The notes beneath the pieces are model-generated. The model did not search any database, had not been told where the DNA came from, and saw only the letters and a list, made by a program, of their open reading frames with translations. Shown in pieces: positions 18,726-27,556 of a DNA stretch of 64,000 nt. A program made the translations under genes and the position numbers. This stretch comes from Nonomuraea gerenzanensis (lineage in GTDB: Bacteria > Actinomycetota > Actinomycetes > Streptosporangiales > Streptosporangiaceae), in assembly GCF_020215645.1 (NCBI RefSeq), contig NZ_CP084058.1, positions 9,610,001 to 9,674,000 on the forward strand. The letters run 5' to 3'. Each line of letters begins with the position of its first letter. The stretch's first letter is position 1.

Positions 18726-19969
18726 CGTCGCCCGCCCGTCTCCCGCGCCAGCACATCGAGCACCCGGGCCACCGCCGTGTCGAGCGCGGGCCGGTCCGGG
18801 GCGCGCAACGTCACGTTGGCCGTCCTGAACTGCGTGACCGACTTGGGCGCGCCGTCCTCGGCCAGCTCGTCCACCGCGCACACACCGGGCAGCGCGCGCA
18901 GCTCCCGCCGTCTCAGCGACGTGCGCACGGGCCCCGCCCTGTCGGCGAACGCGGGGAACACGCCGGCCGCCGCGCCGCGCATCGCGGTCAGGTCCACCTC
19001 CGGCGTCTGGCCGGCCGCCACCCGCAGCGCCAGCGCGACCAGGTCGGGCCCGCCGAGGAGGCGGAAGAGCCGCGCCGTGTGCCCGGCCAGGCGCCCGTTC
19101 ACCTCCAGCAGCTCGAACCCCGCCGCCGTGAGCAGCAGCTCCGTGTGCGTCAGCCGGGACCGCACGCCGAGCACGCCGAGGATCCGGCCGGTGTACTGCT
19201 CGGCCGCGCGGCGCAGCTCCTCCGGCAGGCAGGACGGGAGGATGTCGCCCTGGACGTGTACCGCGTCCGCGCCCGCCGGCCCGGCGCCCCTGGTCACCGC
19301 GACCGGCAGCTTGTCGAGCACGCCGAGATGCACGCGCCCGGCGGGGGCCGACAGGGTCTCGACCGAGACCAGGCTGCCCAGCCAGGCAGGACCCGCCGGA
19401 TGCGGCACCGGCTCGATCCGCGTCTCCAGCATCAGCCCGGCCCAGCCCCGCCGCAGGGCGACCTGCCGCCGCACGTCCCGCTCGTCGTCGAGGAAGGCGA
19501 CGCCCTGGCCGCCCGCCGCCCGCCTGGGCTTGAGCACGCACGGACGGCCCAGCTCGGCGAACCCCTTCACCAGGTCCTCCGGCTCGTCCACCGGCACGGC
19601 CTCCACGGAGGTGAGCCCGTGCTCCTTGAGCAGGCGCCGCTGCACGAGCTTGTCCCACGGGCGGGGCACCGACGTGGTGGCCCGCGCGTGCAGCTCGTCG
19701 GCGAGCTCCAGCTCGTCGTCGTGGAACGTGGTCACGCCGCGCAGGCCGAGCGAGGCCACCAGCTCCCCGTACCCCCGCTCCGGCAGCACGTGACACTCGA
19801 AGAAGCGCTCCGCGACCCGCATGACGTCCGGATGGGCCGCCGCGACCGCCGCCCTGACCAGCATCACCACCTCGCACACCCCCTGGGCGGCGACGTAGAT
19901 CTCGCGCAGGTTGGCGGCGCCGTCCGGGCGGTGGCAGACGCCCAGCCTGGGCCTGGTGGGCTCGGGCAT
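18722..19969 (-). CDS. ATP-grasp carboxylate-amine ligase
   Basis: 415 aa. The ATP-grasp core is evident. A DKLVQRRLLKEHGL segment leads into CVLKPRRAAGGQGVAFLDDE (Lys plus Gly-rich nucleotide loop). The C-terminal metal-binding block has HTELLLTAAGFELLEVNGRLAGHTARL with the usual Glu/Asn pair. Enzymes of this architecture join a carboxylate to an amine through an acyl phosphate. ATG 19969 lies 11 bp after the PCP stop. In the operon it provides an NRPS-independent amide bond, for example adding an amino acid to an amino sugar. Substrates are unknown. Confidence 0.87.
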   Translation of the reverse strand: MPEPTRPRLGVCHRPDGAANLREIYVAAQGVCEVVMLVRAAVAAAHPDVMRVAERFFECHVLPERGYGELVASLGLRGVTTFHDDELELADELHARATTSVPRPWDKLVQRRLLKEHGLTSVEAVPVDEPEDLVKGFAELGRPCVLKPRRAAGGQGVAFLDDERDVRRQVALRRGWAGLMLETRIEPVPHPAGPAWLGSLVSVETLSAPAGRVHLGVLDKLPVAVTRGAGPAGADAVHVQGDILPSCLPEELRRAAEQYTGRILGVLGVRSRLTHTELLLTAAGFELLEVNGRLAGHTARLFRLLGGPDLVALALRVAAGQTPEVDLTAMRGAAAGVFPAFADRAGPVRTSLRRRELRALPGVCAVDELAEDGAPKSVTQFRTANVTLRAPDRPALDTAVARVLDVLARETGGRR

Positions 19970-19980
19970 GGCGGCCCCCG

Positions 19981-20211
19981 CTAGCGGGCGCCGGCCGAGC
20001 GCGCGCCGTCGAGCAGCGTGCCCAGCCGGCCGTCCACGAAGAACTGCTCCAGCGGCACCTCGACGCCCAGCCGCGACTCGATGCGCTCGATGAGCGTGAC
20101 CGCCAGCAGGGAGTTGCCGCCCAGCTCGAAGAAGTCGTCGTCCGCCGAGGGCGCGTCGACGTCCAGCACGTCGCACCATTCGGCCAGGACCACGTCGTCA
20201 GCCTTGTCCAC
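19981..20211 (-). CDS. Free-standing peptidyl carrier protein
   Basis: 76 aa from GTG 20211, which has GGAGGA 3 nt upstream; a longer start at GTG 20226 lacks a ribosome-binding site. The carrier motif ADDDFFELGGNSLLAV places the phosphopantetheine on S34. The rest matches a four-helix PCP (RLGVEVPLEQFFVDGRLGTLLDG). It is followed by the ATP-grasp gene. It is the obvious partner for the stand-alone A domain and the C protein of the same operon, because the carrier fused to that C protein lacks its serine. Confidence 0.88.
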   Translation of the reverse strand: MDKADDVVLAEWCDVLDVDAPSADDDFFELGGNSLLAVTLIERIESRLGVEVPLEQFFVDGRLGTLLDGARSAGAR

Positions 20212-20233
20212 GTGTCCTCCAGTCACGTTGCGA

Positions 20234-21361
20234 TCAGGTCAGTCTCACGGCCCAGACGGGGGAGAGCGTGGCGCCCCTGCGCGTCTTGGGCGTCTCGGCG
20301 TCGAGGCCGAGGTCCAGGGCGGTGAGGCGCCGGTCCATGGCGTGCCTGAGGGGAGCGTGGATCAGGCTCTCCACGTACGCCTCGTGCCGGTGCGGGGTGT
20401 CGTCGGCGACGCCGGTCTCGTAGATCTCCAGCCGGCCGCCGATCGCGCAGGCGAACGTGACGGCCAGGCAGACCTGGGCGGCGTCGTCGGCGTGCACCGC
20501 GAAGGCGATCCGCTCGCCCACCGGCTCGGCCGCCCACCGGGACAGGCGCATCCGGAGCAGCCGGGGGTGCTCCTCGATGCCGTGCCTGCGCTTCACCGCC
20601 GCGACCAGCTCCGCGCCCGCGTCCACGGCCTGCCGGGCGGGCATGACCGTGCACCGCAGCCCGGCCTCGGCCGCCGCGCGGCGGTCCTTGAGCACGGTCC
20701 TGCGCCCGCTGTGGCCGAGCCCGGCGAGGAAACGCTCGTCATCGGGCGGTACGGCGATCGTGGCCAGCCGCCCGATCCGCTCCCGCCACGGATCATCCGG
20801 CTCCGGCGAGCCCTCGGAAACGGCCCGCCGCCGGCCCTGCTGCGGGGAGCCGTCCTGGCCCGCCGGGGTGAAGGCGGCGACCTCCTCGTCCCGCACGTAG
20901 AGGGCCGTCGCGACCAGGCCGCGCCGCTCGGCCTCGGCGCGCGCCCGGGCGACGAGCGCCCGCCGCACCGATTCCGCCTGCCCGGCGGGCAGCGCCGCAC
21001 AGGTCACCGCCCCCGCCACCAGATCGGCGCAGCCCCCGACGAACAGGTACGACCGCGCGTCCTCCACCTCACCGAACAGCCGCGGCGCCAGCACGCCCGG
21101 ATCGAGAACGGCACTCGGCACGGCGCGGCTCTTCACCCGCTGCACGGGCAGCAGCCCCAGGACGCCCCCCTCCCCGACGGCCAGCACGACCTCCGTCTCC
21201 CAGGAGGCGGACAGATACGGCCGCCCCAGCCTGCCGGGCAGCAGGCTCACGGAGGCCGCCTGCCACTTGCGCCCGGACAAGCCGGCAGGCAGGTCGTCGG
21301 CCCCGATCACCTCTGTCGTGACGAGCAGCGCCGCGTGCCCGGTCACCGATAAAGTCGTCAT
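20234..21361 (-). CDS. CelD/Fem-like GNAT-superfamily acyl- or aminoacyltransferase
   Basis: 375 aa, twice the size of a simple GNAT. The block DDERFLAGLGHSGRRTVLKDRRAAAEAGLRC matches the CelD/FemAB-like family (RRTxxxxRRxxxxG). A second GNAT-like core ends in EAYVESLIHAPLRHAMDRRLTALDLGLDAE. FemAB relatives transfer amino acids from aminoacyl-tRNA, and a Fem-like enzyme is known to glycylate a streptothricin-type amino sugar. CelD members are implicated in polysaccharide acylation. It is first in the leftward operon with the PCP 22 bp downstream. I infer transfer of an acyl or aminoacyl group to the product amine, tRNA dependence being open. Confidence 0.7.
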   Translation of the reverse strand: MTTLSVTGHAALLVTTEVIGADDLPAGLSGRKWQAASVSLLPGRLGRPYLSASWETEVVLAVGEGGVLGLLPVQRVKSRAVPSAVLDPGVLAPRLFGEVEDARSYLFVGGCADLVAGAVTCAALPAGQAESVRRALVARARAEAERRGLVATALYVRDEEVAAFTPAGQDGSPQQGRRRAVSEGSPEPDDPWRERIGRLATIAVPPDDERFLAGLGHSGRRTVLKDRRAAAEAGLRCTVMPARQAVDAGAELVAAVKRRHGIEEHPRLLRMRLSRWAAEPVGERIAFAVHADDAAQVCLAVTFACAIGGRLEIYETGVADDTPHRHEAYVESLIHAPLRHAMDRRLTALDLGLDAETPKTRRGATLSPVWAVRLT

Positions 21362-21562
21362 CCGCCGTCACCTGGCCGGTACTTTTCTCCGGAGAACTCC
21401 GCCACTCGGGGAACCTAATCCACCGTCTCCGCGCGGAACGACTCATATCGTGCGGTATCCGCCTTAACCGTCGAGAGCCATTCCTGTATCGGGTCTCTTG
21501 GCCGCCCGTCATGGTCATGTCAGGGTTACGGTCACGGGTCGTGCCGACGGGGAGTGATCGCC

Positions 21563-23161
21563 ATGTCCGTACCCTCCACCGACGCGGTGGTCATCGGCGC
21601 CGGGTTCTCCGGCATGTACATGCTGCACCGCCTGCGCGGCCTGGGCCTGACCACCCGGCTCTACGAGAGGGGCGACGGCGTCGGCGGCACCTGGTACTGG
21701 AACAGGTACCCGGGCGCCCGCTGCGACGTGGAGAGCGTCGAGTACTGCTACTCCTTCTCCGAGGAGCTGCAGCAGGCGTGGGACTGGACCGAGCGCTACC
21801 CGTCCCAGCCGGAGATCCTGCGCTACGCCGAGCATGTCGCCGACCGGTTCGACCTGCGCCGCGACATGCGGTTCCGTACGCGGGTCACCCGCGCCGCCTA
21901 CGACGAGGCCACCGCCCGCTGGCAGGTGGAGACCGACCGCGGCGACCGGGTGTCGGCCCGGTTCCTGATCACGGCCGTGGGCTGCCTGTCGGACGCGCGG
22001 ATCCCCGCCTTCCCCGGCGCCGCCTCCTTCAGGGGCGAGAGCCACCACACCGGGCGCTGGCCGCACGAGGAGGTGGACTTCGCGGGCAGGCGGGTCGCGG
22101 TCATCGGCACCGGCTCCTCCGGCATCCAGATCATCCCGGTCATCGCCGAGCGGGCCGCCGAGGTGACGGTCTTCCAGCGCACGCCCAACTACACGATCCC
22201 GGCGTGGAACCGCCCGATGCGGCCCGAGTACGCCCGCTGGGTGAAGGACAACCACGCCGAGATGCGCCGTTCGATGCGCGGCTCCCCGTTCGGCATCGCG
22301 GCCACCTTCAACCCGGGCTCGGCCCTGGAGGCGTCCGAGCAGGAGCGCCTCGACGAGCTGGAGAAGCGGTGGGCGCACGGCGGCCCCGGCTTCCTCGGCG
22401 CCTTCGCCGACACGGCGGTGGACCCGCGGGCCAACGAGCTGGTCGCCGAGTTCGTCAGGGGGAAGATCCGCCAGATCGTCGATGACCCGCGGGTGGCCGA
22501 GCTGCTGTCGCCGCGCGACCATCCGATCGGCACCAAGCGCCCCTGCTTCGACACCGACTACTACGCCACCTTCAACCGGCCGAACGTGCGGCTCGTGGAC
22601 GTGCGGACCGCGCCGATCGAGGAGATCACGGCGACCGGGATCCGCACCGCCGCGGCCTCGTACGAGGTGGACACCATCGTCTACGCCACCGGCTACGACG
22701 CGATGACCGGGCCGCTGCTCGCCATCGACATCACGGGGACGGGCGGCGTGCCGCTGCGCGCGAAGTGGGCGGCCGGCCCCCGCACGTACCTGGGCCTGAT
22801 GACCGCCGGGTTCCCGAACCTGTTCACCATCACCGGCCCCGGCAGCCCGTCGGTGCTCAGCAACATGTTCGTCTCCATCGAGCAGCACGTGGAGTGGATC
22901 GCCGGCTGCCTGGAGCACCTGGCCAGGACGGGCGCGACCGTCATCGAGGCCGATCCGGACGCCGAGGACGCCTGGATGCGGCACGTGGGCGAGGTGGCGG
23001 CGCAGACGCTCTTCCCGCGCGCCGACTCCTGGTACCTGGGCGCGAACGTCCCCGGCAAACCGCGGGTCTTCATGCCGTACGCCGGCGGCGTCGGCACCTA
23101 CCGGGCCACCTGTGACGAGATCGTGGCCAAGGGGTACGAGGGCTTCGTGTTGTCGCCGTGA
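21563..23161 (+). CDS. Baeyer-Villiger-type flavin monooxygenase
   Basis: 532 aa. VVIGAGFSGMYML is the FAD Rossmann motif. GVGGTWYWNRYPGARCDVES follows, then the BVMO fingerprint FRGESHHTGRWPHEEVDFAGRR (F-x-G-x3-H-x3-W-P), then the NADP-binding VAVIGTGSSGIQI. The ATG at 21563 has GGGGAG about 9 nt upstream; an in-frame GTG 9 bp earlier is less likely. It is divergent from the CelD-like operon. It could insert oxygen beside a ketone or N-hydroxylate an amine in the pathway. It may also be a neighbour outside the cluster, because next comes a housekeeping-type secreted nuclease. Confidence 0.9.
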   Translation: MSVPSTDAVVIGAGFSGMYMLHRLRGLGLTTRLYERGDGVGGTWYWNRYPGARCDVESVEYCYSFSEELQQAWDWTERYPSQPEILRYAEHVADRFDLRRDMRFRTRVTRAAYDEATARWQVETDRGDRVSARFLITAVGCLSDARIPAFPGAASFRGESHHTGRWPHEEVDFAGRRVAVIGTGSSGIQIIPVIAERAAEVTVFQRTPNYTIPAWNRPMRPEYARWVKDNHAEMRRSMRGSPFGIAATFNPGSALEASEQERLDELEKRWAHGGPGFLGAFADTAVDPRANELVAEFVRGKIRQIVDDPRVAELLSPRDHPIGTKRPCFDTDYYATFNRPNVRLVDVRTAPIEEITATGIRTAAASYEVDTIVYATGYDAMTGPLLAIDITGTGGVPLRAKWAAGPRTYLGLMTAGFPNLFTITGPGSPSVLSNMFVSIEQHVEWIAGCLEHLARTGATVIEADPDAEDAWMRHVGEVAAQTLFPRADSWYLGANVPGKPRVFMPYAGGVGTYRATCDEIVAKGYEGFVLSP

Positions 23162-23314
23162 GAGCCCCGGGTGACGCCGGCGGCACGCGCGCATCGGCCG
23201 AAGCCCACACATCGGTGCCCCCGAATGGACACGAAGTGTCAATGTTCAAGATTTCATGACTCGTCCACGCCCGAGACAGGATTTTTCGTCGTTTGTCGGT
23301 TTACGCTCCCCGTC
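23162..23314 (+). promoter_or_regulatory. Upstream region of the secreted nuclease gene
   Basis: This 153-bp gap is more AT-rich than its surroundings. It contains the palindrome GACACGAAGTGTC (23228-23240) followed by a GTTCA-containing stretch (GTTCAAGATTTCATGAC) that vaguely resembles PhoP direct repeats. Phosphate control of a nuclease is sensible biologically, but the match is weak. Confidence 0.35.
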
Positions 23315-25660
23315 ATGCGTGTTAAGTCCCGGGTCCCGGCGATCCTCGTCGTAGCCGGCCTCGCCGGTTCGATCGCCGCCCTGTCCTCACCCTCCGTGGC
23401 CGCCGCGGCGCCAGGCAACGTGGTCATCAGCCAGGTCTACGGCGGAGGCGGCAACACCGGCGCCCCCCTCTCCAACGACTACGTCGAGCTGTTCAACCGC
23501 AGCGCCGCCCCCGTCTCGCTGGACGGCTGGTCCGTGCAGTACACCAGCGCCAGTGGCACCGGGAACTTCGCCTCCAACAAGGCCGACCTGGCCGGCACCC
23601 TGGCGCCCGGCCAGTACCACCTCCTCCAGCTCGCCGCGGGCAGCACGCCCAGCGGCGCGCTGCCCCAGCCCGACAGCGTCGGCTCGATCAACATGAGCGG
23701 CACCGCGGGCAAGGTGGCGCTGGTGCGCTCGGCCGAGGGCCTGGCCTGCAACGGCTCCACCACCGCCTGCTCCGAGGCCCAGCTCGCGCAGCTCGCCGAC
23801 CTCGTCGGGTACGGCACCGCGAACTTCTCCGAGGGCACCCCCGCCCCCGCGCTCACCAACGCCACCGGCGGGTTCCGCAAGAGCGGCGGCTGCGCCGACA
23901 CCGACGACAACGGCGCCGACTTCGAGACCGCGGCCCCGGCACCGCGCAACAGCGCCACGGCCGCGGCCCCCTGCGGCGACGGCGGCGAGCCCACCCCGAC
24001 GCCCACGCCGACCCCGACCCCCACCCCCACCGAGAGCTGCGACACCCCGGCCACGCACCAGATCCCGCAGGTGCAGGGCAACGGCGACGCCAGCCCGGTC
24101 GCGGGGCAGAACGTCCGCGTCGAGGGCGTGGTGACCGCCTCCTTCCAGGGCTCCGGCGGGCTCGGCGGCTTCTACCTGCAGGCCGCCGGGCCGGACGCGG
24201 ACCCGGCGACCTCCGAGGGCCTGTTCGTGTACTCCTCCTCGCCGGTCAAGGCCGGTGACCGGGTGCTCGTCTCCGGCAAGGCGATCGAGTACAACGGCCT
24301 GACCGAGATCTCCCCCGCCACCGCCGTGAACGTCTGCGGCACCGGCACGGTCAGGGGCACCGAGATCGACCTGCCGCTCAGGAAGGGCCTGACCTTCGAG
24401 CGCTACGAGGGCATGCTCGTCACCTTCGACGACGACCTCGCGATCTCCGAGACCTACAACCTGGCCCGGTACGGCGAGCTGCTCCTGGCCGAGGACGAGC
24501 GGCTCTACCAGCCGACCGACCGCGAGGGCGTGGACCCCGACAGGGACGCGCGGCGCAGGATCCTGCTCGACGACGGCTCGAACGCGCAGAACCCGGCCAC
24601 GCTGCCGCACCACACCCAGGGCTCGAACAGCGTCCGCGTCGGTGACGAGGTGCGCGACCTGACCGGCATCCTCACCTACGGCTTCGACGTCTACCGCGTC
24701 CAGCCGATCGAGCCCGTGCTCTTCCGCGCGAAGAACCCGCGCCCCGCCCGCCCCGAGCGGGTCGGCGGCGACGTCCGCGTGGCCAGCCTCAACACGCTCA
24801 ACTGGTTCACCACGCTCGGCTCGCGCGGCGCCACCACCGCCGAGGAGCGGGACCGTCAGCTCGCCAAGCTGGTGGCCAACATCACCACGCTCGACCCCGC
24901 CGTGGCCGGGCTGATGGAGGTCGAGCGCAACGCCGACGTGGCGCTCAACGCCCTGGTGGACGCGCTCAACGCCAAGGCGGGCGCGGGCACGTACCGGGCG
25001 ATCAGCCACCCGAACCCGGGCACCGACCTCATCCAGACCGCGCTGATCTACCAGCCGGCCAAGGTCACCCCGATCGGCCCGGCGCGCTCCTCGGCCGACC
25101 CGATCTTCAACCGGCCGCCGCTGGTGCAGACCTTCGGCCCGGCCAAGGGGCACGGCAGGACGTTCACGGTGCTGGTCAACCACTTCAAGTCCAAGGGCTG
25201 CACCGACGTGGACGGCCCCGCCACCGGCCCGGACGCCGACCAGGGTGACGGGCAGAGCTGCTACAACGCCAAGCGCGTCAAGCAGGCGCAGGCCGTGCTG
25301 TCCCTGATCGAGGAGCTGAAGCTGAAGAACGCGCTCGTCCTCGGCGACATCAACGCCTACGGCGAGGAGGACCCGATCGACACCTTCGAGGACGCCGGGC
25401 TGACCAGCCTCAGCAAGAAGTACGTCGAGCCGGACGAGCGCTACAGCTACGTCTTCGACGGCCTGTCGGGCGAGCTGGACCACGTGCTGGCCGACAAGGG
25501 CGCCCGCAAGCTGGTGACCGGCGCGACCATCTGGCACGTCAACGCCGACGAGGGCCGGTTCATGGACTACAACACCGAGTTCAACCCGCCCTACCTGTAC
25601 GCGCCCGACGCCTTCCGCTCCTCCGACCACGACCCGCTGCTGGTGGGTCTGCGACTCTGA
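23315..25660 (+). CDS. Secreted ExeM/NucH-type endonuclease with lamin-tail domain
   Basis: 781 aa. A Sec signal peptide (MRVKSRVPAILVVAGLAG, cleavage near ASAAA/APG) leads into a lamin-tail domain (about 30-170; ISQVYGGGGNTG, YVELFNRS). Then come a Thr-Pro linker (TPTPTPTP), an OB-like ExeM domain, and a C-terminal endonuclease/exonuclease/phosphatase domain with VASLNTLNWF, LMEVERN, LVNHFKSKGC, VLGDINAYGEEDP and SDHDPLL. The acid-base and metal residues of EEP nucleases look intact. The ATG at 23315 fits the signal peptide; the frame is open farther upstream without it. It probably degrades extracellular DNA for phosphate and nucleosides. Confidence 0.92.
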   Translation: MRVKSRVPAILVVAGLAGSIAALSSPSVAAAAPGNVVISQVYGGGGNTGAPLSNDYVELFNRSAAPVSLDGWSVQYTSASGTGNFASNKADLAGTLAPGQYHLLQLAAGSTPSGALPQPDSVGSINMSGTAGKVALVRSAEGLACNGSTTACSEAQLAQLADLVGYGTANFSEGTPAPALTNATGGFRKSGGCADTDDNGADFETAAPAPRNSATAAAPCGDGGEPTPTPTPTPTPTPTESCDTPATHQIPQVQGNGDASPVAGQNVRVEGVVTASFQGSGGLGGFYLQAAGPDADPATSEGLFVYSSSPVKAGDRVLVSGKAIEYNGLTEISPATAVNVCGTGTVRGTEIDLPLRKGLTFERYEGMLVTFDDDLAISETYNLARYGELLLAEDERLYQPTDREGVDPDRDARRRILLDDGSNAQNPATLPHHTQGSNSVRVGDEVRDLTGILTYGFDVYRVQPIEPVLFRAKNPRPARPERVGGDVRVASLNTLNWFTTLGSRGATTAEERDRQLAKLVANITTLDPAVAGLMEVERNADVALNALVDALNAKAGAGTYRAISHPNPGTDLIQTALIYQPAKVTPIGPARSSADPIFNRPPLVQTFGPAKGHGRTFTVLVNHFKSKGCTDVDGPATGPDADQGDGQSCYNAKRVKQAQAVLSLIEELKLKNALVLGDINAYGEEDPIDTFEDAGLTSLSKKYVEPDERYSYVFDGLSGELDHVLADKGARKLVTGATIWHVNADEGRFMDYNTEFNPPYLYAPDAFRSSDHDPLLVGLRL

Positions 25661-25673
25661 GATCACGCCGACC

Positions 25674-25704
25674 GGCCGCGGCGGAGCCGGGCTCCGCCGC
25701 GGCC
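25674..25704. terminator. Bidirectional terminator hairpin
   Basis: Two 15-nt arms pair perfectly (left arm GGCCGCGGCGGAGCC at 25674-25688, right arm 25690-25704) and are followed by TTTCTC on the plus strand. The hairpin sits between the convergent nuclease (stop 25660) and ABC-F (stop 25709) genes and can serve both. Confidence 0.85.
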
Positions 25705-25708
25705 TTTC

Positions 25709-27316
<1,608 letters not shown>

Positions 27317-27337
27317 GGCGAAAAACCTCGAAGAAGG

Positions 27338-27462
27338 TGACCCGGGCACGCGAAAGAGGCCCGGCGGGGAAACAGGAAAGGGGGGATCGACGACCTGGGC
27401 CACACCGGCGACGGTCAGCGCGCGTCAGCCGGGGCCGGGTCAACCTCCGGTATCACCCGGAG
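27338..27462 (-). promoter_or_regulatory. Candidate attenuator in the ABC-F leader
   Basis: In the leftward leader RNA, a 6-bp hairpin (CTCCGG loop CCGGAG, 27445-27462) covers the last codons and stop of the upstream ORF. Just after it, TGACCCGG (27435-27442) is perfectly complementary to CCGGGTCA (27338-27345), which lies about 22 nt before the ABC-F start. Ribosome stalling on the leader ORF would melt the first hairpin and could redirect pairing. The pairing is seen in sequence; the mechanism is inferred. Confidence 0.5.
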
Positions 27463-27482
27463 ATGTCGTCGTCACCTGCCAC
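27453..27482 (-). CDS. 9-residue leader peptide ORF upstream of ABC-F
   Basis: GTG 27482 to TGA 27453 encodes M-AGDDDISG. It has a textbook ribosome-binding site (AGGAG, 7 nt upstream) and lies about 135 nt before the ABC-F start on the same strand. Its stop is inside a small perfect hairpin. Short leader ORFs of this kind precede inducible ABC-F resistance genes, where drug-stalled ribosomes relieve attenuation. The peptide itself matches nothing I know. Confidence 0.55.
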   Translation of the reverse strand: MAGDDDISG

Positions 27483-27556
27483 GTCTGGTCTCCTAGTAGT
27501 CATGAATGAGCACTTTCCACATTAGCACCCCGCGAAAACTGCTCGCGCGGCCCACG

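Noticed and set aside
23228..23255. PhoP box before the secreted nuclease
   Set aside because: Only one GTTCA-like unit is present; the expected 11-bp direct repeats are not clear, so it was left as a weak regulatory note.
23171..23314. N-terminal extension of the secreted nuclease
   Set aside because: The extra residues precede a perfect signal peptide that starts at the ATG at 23315, so they would block export and are not coding.
27483..27556. WhiB7-type promoter before the ABC-F leader
   Set aside because: The segment is AT-richer than average, but no convincing -35/-10 pair with the WhiB7 AT-hook context was found.
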